Part shown: piece by piece, positions 17,124-24,753 of the stretch
How the letters are laid out: each line of letters opens with the position of its first letter
Position numbering within the stretch: the stretch's first letter is position 1
Assembly (NCBI GenBank): GCA_007751255.1
Contig: CP036296.1
Span: forward strand, 2,604,001-2,668,000
Direction of reading: 5' to 3'
Origin: Engelhardtia mirabilis
GTDB taxonomy: Bacteria; Planctomycetota; UBA1135; GCA-002686595
Length of the DNA: 64,000 bases
Notes under the pieces: model-generated
What the model was told of the DNA's origin: nothing
The model's input: only the letters and a program-made list of their open reading frames with translations
The model's database searches: none
Position numbers and translations under genes: made by a program

Positions 17124-17129
17124 TATACC
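17124..17129 (+). promoter_or_regulatory. -10-like element 7 bases before the porin start
   Basis: TATACC, followed by 7 bases and the ATG at 17137. The last position differs from TANNNT, but position and context match the other short-leader promoters in the window. The rest of the 272-base gap (16865-17136) holds no gene or repeat that I recognise. Confidence 0.4.
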
Positions 17130-17136
17130 GGCTCCC

Positions 17137-18195
17137 ATGATCTCCCCGCTCGCGGCGATCCTGCTGCCCCTGGCTCCCACGCCGCTGCAGGACACCTATC
17201 CGACGACACCCCCGGCGCTCGAGCTCTCGGCCGCCGCAGTCGTCACGTCCCCCCAGGACGGGGAGCTGTTCCCCTGGCAAGAGCCCGGCAGTCAGTGGGC
17301 TCCGATCGAGATCCACACCCTGATCCGCGCCCGGGCCGAGATCTCCGACGTCAGCTCGGAGATATCGAACGACGGTGGCCGTGTCCGCCTCGACGACGCG
17401 CGCCTGTCGATCAACGGCGGGCTGGTCGATGCCTTCGAGTTCCAGTTCACCCTGGATGGGGGCGACGCGGGCAGCCAACCGGAGGGCGAGCTCGAGTTGC
17501 TCGAGGGCTACGGCGACTTCCCCATCGGCGAGCGGCACTCGATCCGCTTCGGGCAGTTCAAGCAGCCCTTCCTGCGCGGCGCCCTGACGCCCAAGGCCAG
17601 CCTGACCTTCTTCGACCGCTCCGCGGTTGCCCTGGGCGCCAACGGGTACGACCTGGGCGTGCGCGCGGATGGTCACTACGAGCTGCTGGACCTGACCTTC
17701 GCCCTGCAGAACGGAGGCGACGACGGCGGCAACGAGAGCCTCGCCACCGCCCGCGCCGAGCTGCATCCCCTCGGGGGCGGGGTGCCCCTGACCCAATCGA
17801 TGTTCGGCGACACGGGCGAAGCACGCCTGAGCTTCGGCCTGGCCTTCTCCGACGACTCGTCCATCGATCGGGGCTCGTCCTGGGCCCTCGATGCCGCCTG
17901 GCGCGCGAACAACTGGCAGCTCCTGGGCGAGTACGTCTCGAACGACGAAGACGTCGGCGACAACAACCCCTTCGCGTTGACCATGACCCACATGCTCTTC
18001 TCCGAGGAGTGGGAGTTCGGCGCGCGCTTCCAGGACCTCGACGACGTGGGCGGGTCCCAGGTGTACTCACTGGTGCTGCGGCGCTACTTCCTGCGCGGTC
18101 GCGTCTCCGCGCACTTGCAGGCCGACTACGCCGACTCGAACGACGTGGAAGTCGAAGGCACGCGCGGGCTGCTCGGCCTCACGGTCAACCTCTGA
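17137..18195 (+). CDS. OprP/OprO-like outer-membrane porin family protein
   Basis: 352 residues with a short signal peptide (MISPLAAILLPLAPTPLQ). The mature part is rich in alternating strand-like segments and contains RVRLDDARLSINGGLVDAFE, FEFQFTLDGGD, RHSIRFGQFKQPF and LTFFDRS, which are characteristic of phosphate-selective-porin O/P family proteins, and it ends in a hydrophobic strand GLLGLTVNL, compatible with outer-membrane assembly. The family forms 16-stranded channels for phosphate or other anions; selectivity cannot be told here. Slightly shorter than typical OprP (about 400). A single gene followed by a convergent hydrolase. Confidence 0.8.
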   Translation: MISPLAAILLPLAPTPLQDTYPTTPPALELSAAAVVTSPQDGELFPWQEPGSQWAPIEIHTLIRARAEISDVSSEISNDGGRVRLDDARLSINGGLVDAFEFQFTLDGGDAGSQPEGELELLEGYGDFPIGERHSIRFGQFKQPFLRGALTPKASLTFFDRSAVALGANGYDLGVRADGHYELLDLTFALQNGGDDGGNESLATARAELHPLGGGVPLTQSMFGDTGEARLSFGLAFSDDSSIDRGSSWALDAAWRANNWQLLGEYVSNDEDVGDNNPFALTMTHMLFSEEWEFGARFQDLDDVGGSQVYSLVLRRYFLRGRVSAHLQADYADSNDVEVEGTRGLLGLTVNL

Positions 18196-18216
18196 GGCTC
18201 GGCTCTGAGGCTCGGC
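18191..18216. repeat. 13-base tandem duplication across the porin stop codon
   Basis: TCTGAGGCTCGGC occurs twice in direct succession (18191-18203 and 18204-18216). The first copy contains the TGA stop of the porin gene. It looks like a recent slippage duplication just outside coding pressure. Confidence 0.85.
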
Positions 18217-18223
18217 TCCGGCG

Positions 18224-18239
18224 CGGCGATCACTCGCCG
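18224..18239. terminator. Hairpin between convergent genes
   Basis: CGGCGA-TCAC-TCGCCG: a perfect 6-base stem with a 4-base loop between the porin (plus) and hydrolase (minus) genes. The loop contains the minus-strand stop of the hydrolase. No T-run follows on either side, so terminator function is inferred from position. Confidence 0.45.
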
Positions 18240-19264
18240 ACGAGCAGGAACTCGACCACGGCGTTCTTGACCGCTTCCGCGTCGCAGTCCCAGCACAGGA
18301 TGTGCTCGGACGACTCGGCGATGAAACTGGCCGGCTCCACGGAGTTGGTACGTGCCAGGGCGTCGAGCGAGCGCTCCGCCCCCGCCACCGGGTCGTCCGG
18401 CGCGGCGATCACGAGCAGCGGTTCCGTGACCCGCGCCAGGAGCTCGTCCCGGTCGACGGCGCGACCGATGGCGTCCGCTTGAACCACCGCGGCCAGGGGC
18501 AGGGCGCGGTACTTGAGGAACTCGTCCTCGTGCTCGCGGCAGCGCAGGGTCCTGACCCCCGGTCCGCTGTCCACGTAGGGCAGGATCCGCTGAAGCCCCG
18601 CCGCCAGGCCTCCGACCGTCCAGCCGAAGGGGCGCGGGTAGGGCAGGCCGAAGAAGGGTGCCAAGACGGCTACGCGGCCGAACTCGCGCTCCGCGGCCAG
18701 CTCCACCAGGAGCGCGCCACCCATGGAGAAGCCCACCCCGTCGACCCGGGGGAAGCGCGCCGCCAGATCGTCGAACTCCGCTCGCACGGCTCCGCGCCAA
18801 TCCTCGGCCGTCTGGGCGCCGAAGTCCTCGGGACTCGTGCCGTGGCCGGGCAGGCGCATTACGCGCACGTGGAAGCCCCGGGCCTGAAGGCGCTCGGGAA
18901 GATCCGAGAAGTCGGTGGGGCCGCTGCACCAGCCGTGGACCATCAGGACCGCGGTCGTGGCGCCGGGAGCCTCGAGGGTGCGCGCAGCCATGCCGGGCCG
19001 CACGCCGCTGGCGCTGTCGAGGGGGAAGGCCGCCAGCTCGTCCTGGAGTACCTGCAGGCCGCGCAGACGGGCCAGGAAGATCCCGACGACGATCAGCGCC
19101 AGGCCGAGCCCGATGGCGGCCAGGGCCGCCAACACCAGCCGCCGCCGGCGCGACTGGGCCTTGGCGATCAACGGCCCCAGTCCCTGGAGCTGGCGTGTGC
19201 CTTCCGGCTCCGCCGCGAGTGGGTTGATGGGGCCGGGGCCAGCGGTCGGATCGGTCGGGTCCAT
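18230..19264 (-). CDS. Membrane-anchored alpha/beta hydrolase (carboxylesterase/monoacylglycerol-lipase-like)
   Basis: 344 residues. A basic N-terminal stretch (AKAQSRRRRL) precedes one membrane helix (about 44-64), then an alpha/beta-hydrolase fold: VLMVHGWCSGPTDFSDLPE (oxyanion HG), VMRLPGHGTSPEDFGAQTAE, nucleophile elbow GFSMGG (serine), DDPVAGAE carrying the probable acid, and SSEHILCWD carrying the histidine. This matches esterases of the EstD/monoacylglycerol-lipase group. It probably hydrolyses an ester at the membrane; topology by positive-inside suggests the catalytic domain lies outside the cytoplasm. Divergent from the small membrane protein at 19313, with 48 bases between. Confidence 0.88.
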   Translation of the reverse strand: MDPTDPTAGPGPINPLAAEPEGTRQLQGLGPLIAKAQSRRRRLVLAALAAIGLGLALIVVGIFLARLRGLQVLQDELAAFPLDSASGVRPGMAARTLEAPGATTAVLMVHGWCSGPTDFSDLPERLQARGFHVRVMRLPGHGTSPEDFGAQTAEDWRGAVRAEFDDLAARFPRVDGVGFSMGGALLVELAAEREFGRVAVLAPFFGLPYPRPFGWTVGGLAAGLQRILPYVDSGPGVRTLRCREHEDEFLKYRALPLAAVVQADAIGRAVDRDELLARVTEPLLVIAAPDDPVAGAERSLDALARTNSVEPASFIAESSEHILCWDCDAEAVKNAVVEFLLVGE

Positions 19265-19298
19265 CGACCCAGTCTGCCCGCCGCGCCATCCACGGCGC

Positions 19299-19304
19299 TA
19301 TCCT
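19299..19304 (+). promoter_or_regulatory. -10-like element, predicted leaderless start
   Basis: TATCCT, then 8 bases, then the ATG at 19313. A start site 6-7 bases after a -10 element would fall on or next to the ATG. No Shine-Dalgarno is present. Confidence 0.6.
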
Positions 19305-19312
19305 GCCGCGCC

Positions 19313-19828
19313 ATGACTGCGCTCCAAGCCCTCGAATCCGCCACTGGTCTGCTGCTCCTGGCGGCGATCGTCCACTCACTGCGGTTGCGGGCGCGGGCGC
19401 AACGGTTGCTCGGTGAGCAGCTCGGAGCCGAGTGGGGACGGGTCTGGAGCCGCTTTGCCGTGGCCGTTCCGGCGGCGACGGCCGCGATCTGGATCGCGCT
19501 ATCCGTCGGCTTGGCGTCCGCGGCCCCGGAGCTCGCGCTCTTGGTCGGTGCGGTGGTGCTGGTGATCGTGCGACCCTCCTTCGACGATCGCGTCTGCGGT
19601 TCGCTCGGCCTGCGCGCCGGGTGGCACGTACTCGCCCACGACGAGCTGGAGGAGTGGCGCCTGATCGGCGAGCACCTGCGCTTCCGGCTCTTCGGCGAAT
19701 GGGTCGCCGTGCCGCTTCCGGTCGAGCACCAGGTCGCCGTCCGCGAACGCCTGGTAGCACTGGTGCCCGAGCGCGAGAGCGCCTTCGGCCCGGGCACTGG
19801 CCGACCGGCCTACGACCCGGTTCCCTGA
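19313..19828 (+). CDS. Small membrane protein of unknown function (DUF5673-like C-terminus)
   Basis: 171 residues from the ATG at 19313. A first hydrophobic segment (about 8-22) is followed by a basic stretch and two more (about 48-66 and 70-85). The C-terminal soluble part SFDDRVCGSLGLRAGWHVLA then HDELEEWRLIGEHLRFRLFG resembles DUF5673-type domains found after membrane helices in unrelated bacteria; I am not certain of this. Located 71 bases upstream of the helicase gene, which has its own predicted promoter. Function unknown. Confidence 0.65.
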   Translation: MTALQALESATGLLLLAAIVHSLRLRARAQRLLGEQLGAEWGRVWSRFAVAVPAATAAIWIALSVGLASAAPELALLVGAVVLVIVRPSFDDRVCGSLGLRAGWHVLAHDELEEWRLIGEHLRFRLFGEWVAVPLPVEHQVAVRERLVALVPERESAFGPGTGRPAYDPVP

Positions 19829-19883
19829 AACCGCGCACGGAACGCGAGCACGATCCGTGCGAGTTTCGCGGCCTTCCGCTCGC

Positions 19884-19889
19884 TAGAAT
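19884..19889 (+). promoter_or_regulatory. -10-like element before the UvrD/PcrA gene
   Basis: TAGAAT, one of the best -10 hexamers in the window, ends 10 bases before the ATG at 19900. The predicted leader would be 0-4 bases, and no Shine-Dalgarno lies in the space. Confidence 0.6.
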
Positions 19890-19899
19890 CGCAGCCGCG

Positions 19900-22140
19900 A
19901 TGTCGGGACTGAGCTGGATGGACGTGGCCGGATCGAACGATGCGGCCCAGGACCCGAACGGTTGGCCCGCGGAAGAGCAATTGCTCGAGGGGCTCAACCC
20001 GGCTCAACGCAAGGCCGTGGTCCACGGTGGCGGTCCGCTGCTGATCCTGGCCGGCGCCGGATCGGGCAAGACGCGCGTGATCACGCGCCGCATCGCCTGG
20101 CTCGCGGCCCGCGGCGGCGTCGGGTTGGACGGCATCTGCGCGATCACCTTCACCAACAAGGCCGCGCGCGAGATGCGCGAGCGGGTCGAGACCCTGCTGC
20201 CCACCCGGGGCTCGTGGATCAGCACGTTCCACGCCATGTGCGCGCGCATCCTGCGGCGTGACGTGGAGACCCTCGGCTTCGAGGACGGCACGCGCTACAC
20301 GCGCGACTTCTCGATCTACGACACCGCCGATCGCAACTCGCTGATCAAGCGCATCGTCAAGGACCTGGGCTACGACACGACCCGCTTCCGCCCGGCCCAG
20401 GTAGGCGCCTGGATCAGCGAGCAGAAGAACCTGGCGCGCCGCGGCGAGGGCGAGGACAGCCTTGTGGAAGGCATCGAGCACGAGGTCCTGCGCCGCGTGG
20501 GGGAGCGCTACCAAGAGACCCTGCGCGCGGCCAACGCGGTCGACTTCGACGACCTCCTGCTGCTGGTGCTCGAGCTCTTCGACCGCCATCCGGGAGTGCG
20601 CGACAGCTACGCCACGCGCTTTCGGCACGTGCTGGTGGACGAGTACCAGGACACCAACCACGTGCAGTACCTGCTGACGCGGCACCTGGCCAGTGCCCAC
20701 GGCAACCTGGCGGTGTGCGGCGATCCGGACCAGTCGATCTATGCCTGGCGCGGCGCCGACATCCGCAACATCCTCGACTTCGAGCGCGACTTCCCCGGGG
20801 CCGAAGTGGTGCGCCTGGAGCAGAACTACCGCTCCACCCAGGCGATCCTCGACGCGGCCCAGGCCGTGATCCGCCACAACTCCCAGCGCAAGGAGAAGGA
20901 GCTCTACACCGAGGGCGAGGCCGGCGAGCCGCTGGGGCTCTTGGAGTGCGGTGACGAGAACGAGGAGGCCGACCAGATCGCCCTGCGGATCGCCAAGCTG
21001 CGCAGCGAGGGCTTCGGCTACGGCGACCTGGCGATCTTCTACCGGGTTAACTTCATGCAGCGCGCCCTGGAGCGCGGCCTGCGCCTGGCGGGCATTCCCT
21101 ACCGCATCGCCGGGGGCGTGGAGTTCTACCAGCGCAAGGAGATCAAGGACCTGGTCAGCTACCTGAAGCTGATCGTCAACCCCGACGACGACGTGGCCTT
21201 CCTGCGGGTGGTCAACGTGCCGGCGCGGGGCATCGGCGACCGCTCCCTGGAGCTGCTCTCCGGTTGGGCTGCCGATCGGCGCGTGTCGCTCCTGCGCGCG
21301 GCCGCCTCGAGCGAGGCGCGCTCGCAGATCCGCGGGCGGGCCAAGAAGGGTCTCGAGGCCTTCGCGGGGCTGATGGAGAACCTGCGCGACTTCGCCGGCC
21401 GCAGCGCGTCCGAGGCCCTCGAGGCGCTGCTCGAGGAGACCGACTACCTGACCTGGGTGGTGCAGTCCTCGGAGGAGAACGCGGAGACGCGCGAAGAGAA
21501 CATCGAGGAGTTCCGGGCCAACGCGGAGACCTTCGACAGCGACGACCCCGAAGGCGGGCTGCGGGCCTTCCTCGAGGACATCGCCCTGGTCAGCGAGGTC
21601 GACTCCCTGGGGGAGGGCGAGGATGCGGAGGGGCGTGTGACCCTGATGACGGTCCACGCCGCCAAGGGCCTCGAGTTCCCGGTGGTGTTCCTGCCCGGGC
21701 TCGAAGAGGAGCTGTTCCCGCACTTCCGCGCCGTGATGGACGAGGCCGGCGTCGGCCTCGAGGAGGAGCGGCGCTTGATGTACGTGGGTCTGACCCGCGC
21801 CATGAAGCGGCTGTTCCTGTCCTGGGCCCGCACGCGGACGCACTTCGGGCAGAGCTCCTGGCGCGAGCCCTCGCGCTTCCTGCGCGAGCTGCCCCAGGAC
21901 CTGGCCGCGGAGTCCGAGCCGGACGAGGTCGATCTGCTCGGGGCGTACGACGACAGGGAAGCCGGCGCCGGTCTGGGCGAGGGTGACTGGGTCATGCACG
22001 AGCACTTCGGCCGTGGCCAGGTCGAGCGCCTGCGCGGCAGCGGCGTCAACGCGCGCGCGACCGTGCGCTTCCCCAGTGCCGGCACAAAGACCCTCTTGTT
22101 GCAGTACGCCAAGCTGACCAAGCTCGGGGCGGGCTCGTGA
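19900..22140 (+). CDS. UvrD/PcrA family superfamily 1 DNA helicase
   Basis: 746 residues from the ATG at 19900. All main SF1A motifs are visible: Q motif LNPAQRKAV, Walker A AGAGSGKT (about 52-59), TFTNKAAREMRERV (Ia), VDEYQDTNHVQYLL (II), GDPDQSIYAWRGADI (III), LEQNYRSTQ (IV), LMTVHAAKGLEF (V) and ERRLMYVGLTRAM (VI). The C-terminal tail GDWVMHEHFGRGQVERLRGS is the PcrA/UvrD Tudor-like region that contacts RNA polymerase. Acts in nucleotide excision repair, mismatch repair and replication restart, unwinding 3'-to-5' with ATP. Its stop overlaps the next start (GTGA). Confidence 0.97.
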   Translation: MSGLSWMDVAGSNDAAQDPNGWPAEEQLLEGLNPAQRKAVVHGGGPLLILAGAGSGKTRVITRRIAWLAARGGVGLDGICAITFTNKAAREMRERVETLLPTRGSWISTFHAMCARILRRDVETLGFEDGTRYTRDFSIYDTADRNSLIKRIVKDLGYDTTRFRPAQVGAWISEQKNLARRGEGEDSLVEGIEHEVLRRVGERYQETLRAANAVDFDDLLLLVLELFDRHPGVRDSYATRFRHVLVDEYQDTNHVQYLLTRHLASAHGNLAVCGDPDQSIYAWRGADIRNILDFERDFPGAEVVRLEQNYRSTQAILDAAQAVIRHNSQRKEKELYTEGEAGEPLGLLECGDENEEADQIALRIAKLRSEGFGYGDLAIFYRVNFMQRALERGLRLAGIPYRIAGGVEFYQRKEIKDLVSYLKLIVNPDDDVAFLRVVNVPARGIGDRSLELLSGWAADRRVSLLRAAASSEARSQIRGRAKKGLEAFAGLMENLRDFAGRSASEALEALLEETDYLTWVVQSSEENAETREENIEEFRANAETFDSDDPEGGLRAFLEDIALVSEVDSLGEGEDAEGRVTLMTVHAAKGLEFPVVFLPGLEEELFPHFRAVMDEAGVGLEEERRLMYVGLTRAMKRLFLSWARTRTHFGQSSWREPSRFLRELPQDLAAESEPDEVDLLGAYDDREAGAGLGEGDWVMHEHFGRGQVERLRGSGVNARATVRFPSAGTKTLLLQYAKLTKLGAGS

Positions 22141-23066
22141 GCCGGGGCGAAGGCGACGTGGGAGACCTCGAGCGGCGCGCGCGGGCCCTCGCGGCGGATG
22201 CCGTCGCGGCCGGCCGGGGCGACGAGCTGCGCGCCTGGATCGACGAATCTCTCGCGGAGGGCGCGAGCGGTCCGAGCGAGCCGGTCAAGGTCAAGCAGCC
22301 GATCCCCGGCCGTTTCGGGATGGTCGGCGACAGCCCGCCGATGCACGCGGTGTTCGACCTGATCGAACGCGTGGCGCCGAGCGACGTGCCCGTGCTCGTG
22401 CACGGCGAGACGGGCACCGGCAAGGAGCTGGTGGCCAAGGCGATCCACGACAACTCGAAGCGGGCCAAGAAGCCCTTCGTCGCCGTCAACTGCGCCGCCG
22501 TGCCTCCGAACCTGCTCGAGAGCGAGCTGTTCGGACACGTGCGCGGCTCCTTCACCGGCGCCGTTGCCGATCGCCCCGGGCACTTCGTGAGCGCCGACGG
22601 CGGCACCCTGTTCCTGGACGAGATCGGCGACATGCCGCTCGACATGCAGGCCAAGCTCCTGCGCACGCTGCAGGAGGGCGAGGTGCGCGCGGTCGGCGCC
22701 AGCAGGACGCGCAAGGTCGACGTCCGCATCGTGGCCGCGTCCCACCGCGACCTGGCCGCCATGTGCGCCGAGGGGACCTTCCGCGAGGACCTCTACTTCC
22801 GCCTGCACGTGATCCGCATCGAGCTGCCGCCCCTGCGCGACCGCGGGGGCGACGTGGCCCTGATCGTGCGCGCCCTGTTCGCCGGACTGGCGCGGGAGAT
22901 GGGCAAGCCGGAGCCCGTCCTGTCCCCCGAGGCCATGGACGCCCTGTCCGCCTGGTCCTGGCCGGGCAACGTGCGCGAGCTCGAGAACGAGCTGCGCCGC
23001 GCCATCGCCCTCAGCGGCGATCGGGTGGGTCTCGAGGACCTGACCCCGGCCCTGGCCCGCGGCTGA
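22137..23066 (+). CDS. Sigma-54-interaction-type AAA+ protein lacking receiver and DNA-binding domains
   Basis: 309 residues from a GTG in a GTGA overlap with the helicase gene. The AAA+ core is intact: Walker A GETGTGKE (90-97), Walker B GGTLFLDE (155-162), sensor regions [20 protein letters not shown] and [18 protein letters not shown]. The sigma-54 contact loop reads GSFTGA (137-142) instead of GAFTGA. The N-terminus is only about 55 unconserved residues, with no receiver, GAF or PAS domain, and the protein ends right after the AAA+ lid, so the Fis-type helix-turn-helix is missing. It could activate sigma-54 promoters from solution or have a non-transcriptional role. Co-translation with a helicase is unusual. 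Confidence 0.88.
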   Translation: MSRGEGDVGDLERRARALAADAVAAGRGDELRAWIDESLAEGASGPSEPVKVKQPIPGRFGMVGDSPPMHAVFDLIERVAPSDVPVLVHGETGTGKELVAKAIHDNSKRAKKPFVAVNCAAVPPNLLESELFGHVRGSFTGAVADRPGHFVSADGGTLFLDEIGDMPLDMQAKLLRTLQEGEVRAVGASRTRKVDVRIVAASHRDLAAMCAEGTFREDLYFRLHVIRIELPPLRDRGGDVALIVRALFAGLAREMGKPEPVLSPEAMDALSAWSWPGNVRELENELRRAIALSGDRVGLEDLTPALARG

Positions 23067-23224
23067 ACCAGGGCTGAACGGGCCGGCGGGTCGCGCTCGG
23101 TCCCTCGGGTCGTGGGGCGTCAGCCCGGGCCAGATCGCTCGCGCGGAGTGGGGGAACCCGGCCCGATCGGGGCGCCGCGCCCCTCCGCCGGGCCTGGGGC
23201 GTCCCCATCGGCGAGGTCAGCAAG

Positions 23225-23230
23225 TAAGCT
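23225..23230 (+). promoter_or_regulatory. -10-like element before the FHA-like gene
   Basis: TAAGCT, 38 bases before the ATG at 23269, giving a predicted leader of about 32 bases. No clear -35. The remainder of the 202-base gap 23067-23268 shows nothing recognisable. Confidence 0.35.
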
Positions 23231-23268
23231 CTGCGCCCCGCTCCCCTCTGACCCAGAGCACAACGACC

Positions 23269-24753
23269 ATGCCCCGACTGATCGTCGACGACGCAGGCCA
23301 GAAGAAGGCCTTCCGCGTCTCCAAGGGTCGCCTGAGCATCGGCTCGGCTGACTCCGCCAAGCTGAAGCTGACCGCAGGTGGCGTCGAGCCCGAGCACGCG
23401 ATCCTGGTGGTGCGCCCCGAGGGCGTCCAGGTCCAGGTCCACAAGCCCGTCAAGATCGGCGGCCAGTCGGTGGATTCCGGCGAGGTCGACCTGCCCTTCG
23501 GCGCGCCCCTGGCCGTCGGCGGGGCGACGATCACCGTCGAGGCCGACGAGGCCCCGGCGAAATCGGTGCCAGCCAAGGCGGTCCCCGCCCGGGCGATGCC
23601 GGCCAAGCAGGCGGGCCCGGCGGCAGCTGCGCCCAAGGCCGGCGCTGCCCGGGCTGGCGCGCCGAGCGCCGGAGCGGCCAAGCGCGGCGCGGCTCCGTCC
23701 AAGGCCGGCGCTGCCCGCGGCGGCGCGCGCGCTGGCGCCGCCGGAGGCGGACGTCAACGGGGCGGCGATCGCGGTGCGAAGAAGCAGGGTCTGCCGGCCT
23801 GGGTGCCCATGGTGGGCGTCGTCGCGGCGCTGGCCCTGGCGGTCTGGGTATTCTCCGGCTTCGGCTCCAGCAGCAAGGCGGACAACGCCATGACCGCCGC
23901 CACGAGCCAGTTGGACGACGGCAACCTCAAGACCGCGCGCGCCAGCCTGAGCTCGATCAATCCGGCCAAGCTCAAGCCCGAGCAGAAGACGAAGTACGAG
24001 GCCTTGATGGCCGAGCTCGAAGGTCGCGAGGCCTTCAAGGACGGATCCGAGGCGCGGCTGCGCGCCATGCGCGAGGTCGACGAGCAGCTCAAGGGGTTGG
24101 TCGATCGGCAGTTCAAGACCGATCCGGCCGAGCCGGAGAAGGTCCGCCTGCTCTGGGACCGCATCGCCGCCTGGCGCGAGGACTGGCCGATGTATAAGGA
24201 TCCGATCTGGCTCGAGGATCCGAACTGGGCCGCCGACATGGCCTGGATCGCCGAGCAGGAGCAGAAGTTCGACTCGGTCATCGCCAAGGACGCGCCGTAC
24301 AACCTGGCCGACGCCGAGTTCCGCGCGTACTACTTCCTCGACTCCGGGATCAAGCGCTACAACCTCGTGATGCCGGTCATCGCCGCCGCGGCCAGCAACA
24401 CGACTGATTCCACCGAGCGCGAAGCTCTCGAGGCGCTCAACACACTGCTGAACGAGGAGCAGGTGGCCTACGCGCAGGAGCGCTTCGACAAGGCCCGTCA
24501 GTACTTCGAAGAGGGGCAGGAGGTCCAATCCGCGGCCATCCTGGTGGCGGACATCCGCACCCTGACCCAGCCCCAGTTGGTCGACCGGGCGGCGACCCTG
24601 TTGCTGGGCTTCCCCAAGATTCGGCCCATTCTCGAGGGCTACGAGCGCACCAAGCCGGAGACCTTCTCCGAGCTGATGCTGAACGGGAAGATCGCGGCCT
24701 TCGTGCGCGCGAACCTCAGCGACGCCGGCGAAGAGGCGCAGCCCGAGGGCTGA
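23269..24753 (+). CDS. FHA-like membrane protein with Ala/Lys/Pro linker and helical C-terminal domain
   Basis: 494 residues. Residues 1-92 resemble a forkhead-associated beta-sandwich (RLIVDDAGQKKAFRVSKGRL, SIGSADSAKLKL, VEPEHAILVV), a phosphothreonine-binding fold, though the canonical S..H pair is incomplete. Residues about 93-170 are a low-complexity linker of PAKAVPAR and KAGAARAGA units. One membrane helix follows (about 176-193), then an alpha-helical, charged domain to the end with WDRIAAWREDWPMYKDPIWL. The topology places the FHA part in the cytoplasm. A role in protein-phosphorylation-dependent signalling is inferred from the fold only. The 3' end overlaps the convergent kinase gene by 38 bases. 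Confidence 0.75.
   Translation: MPRLIVDDAGQKKAFRVSKGRLSIGSADSAKLKLTAGGVEPEHAILVVRPEGVQVQVHKPVKIGGQSVDSGEVDLPFGAPLAVGGATITVEADEAPAKSVPAKAVPARAMPAKQAGPAAAAPKAGAARAGAPSAGAAKRGAAPSKAGAARGGARAGAAGGGRQRGGDRGAKKQGLPAWVPMVGVVAALALAVWVFSGFGSSSKADNAMTAATSQLDDGNLKTARASLSSINPAKLKPEQKTKYEALMAELEGREAFKDGSEARLRAMREVDEQLKGLVDRQFKTDPAEPEKVRLLWDRIAAWREDWPMYKDPIWLEDPNWAADMAWIAEQEQKFDSVIAKDAPYNLADAEFRAYYFLDSGIKRYNLVMPVIAAAASNTTDSTEREALEALNTLLNEEQVAYAQERFDKARQYFEEGQEVQSAAILVADIRTLTQPQLVDRAATLLLGFPKIRPILEGYERTKPETFSELMLNGKIAAFVRANLSDAGEEAQPEG
23633..23717. repeat. Two 19-base direct repeats in the linker-coding region
   Basis: An identical 19-base block (beginning CCAAGGCCGG) occurs at 23633-23651 and 23699-23717, in the same reading frame. 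It encodes the repeated KAGAAR segment of the FHA-like protein's linker. Confidence 0.7.

Noticed and set aside
17094-17129. TTGAAG as a -35 for the porin promoter
   Set aside because: Spacing to TATACC is 24 bases and to TATGCG 4 bases; neither is functional for a sigma-70 promoter.
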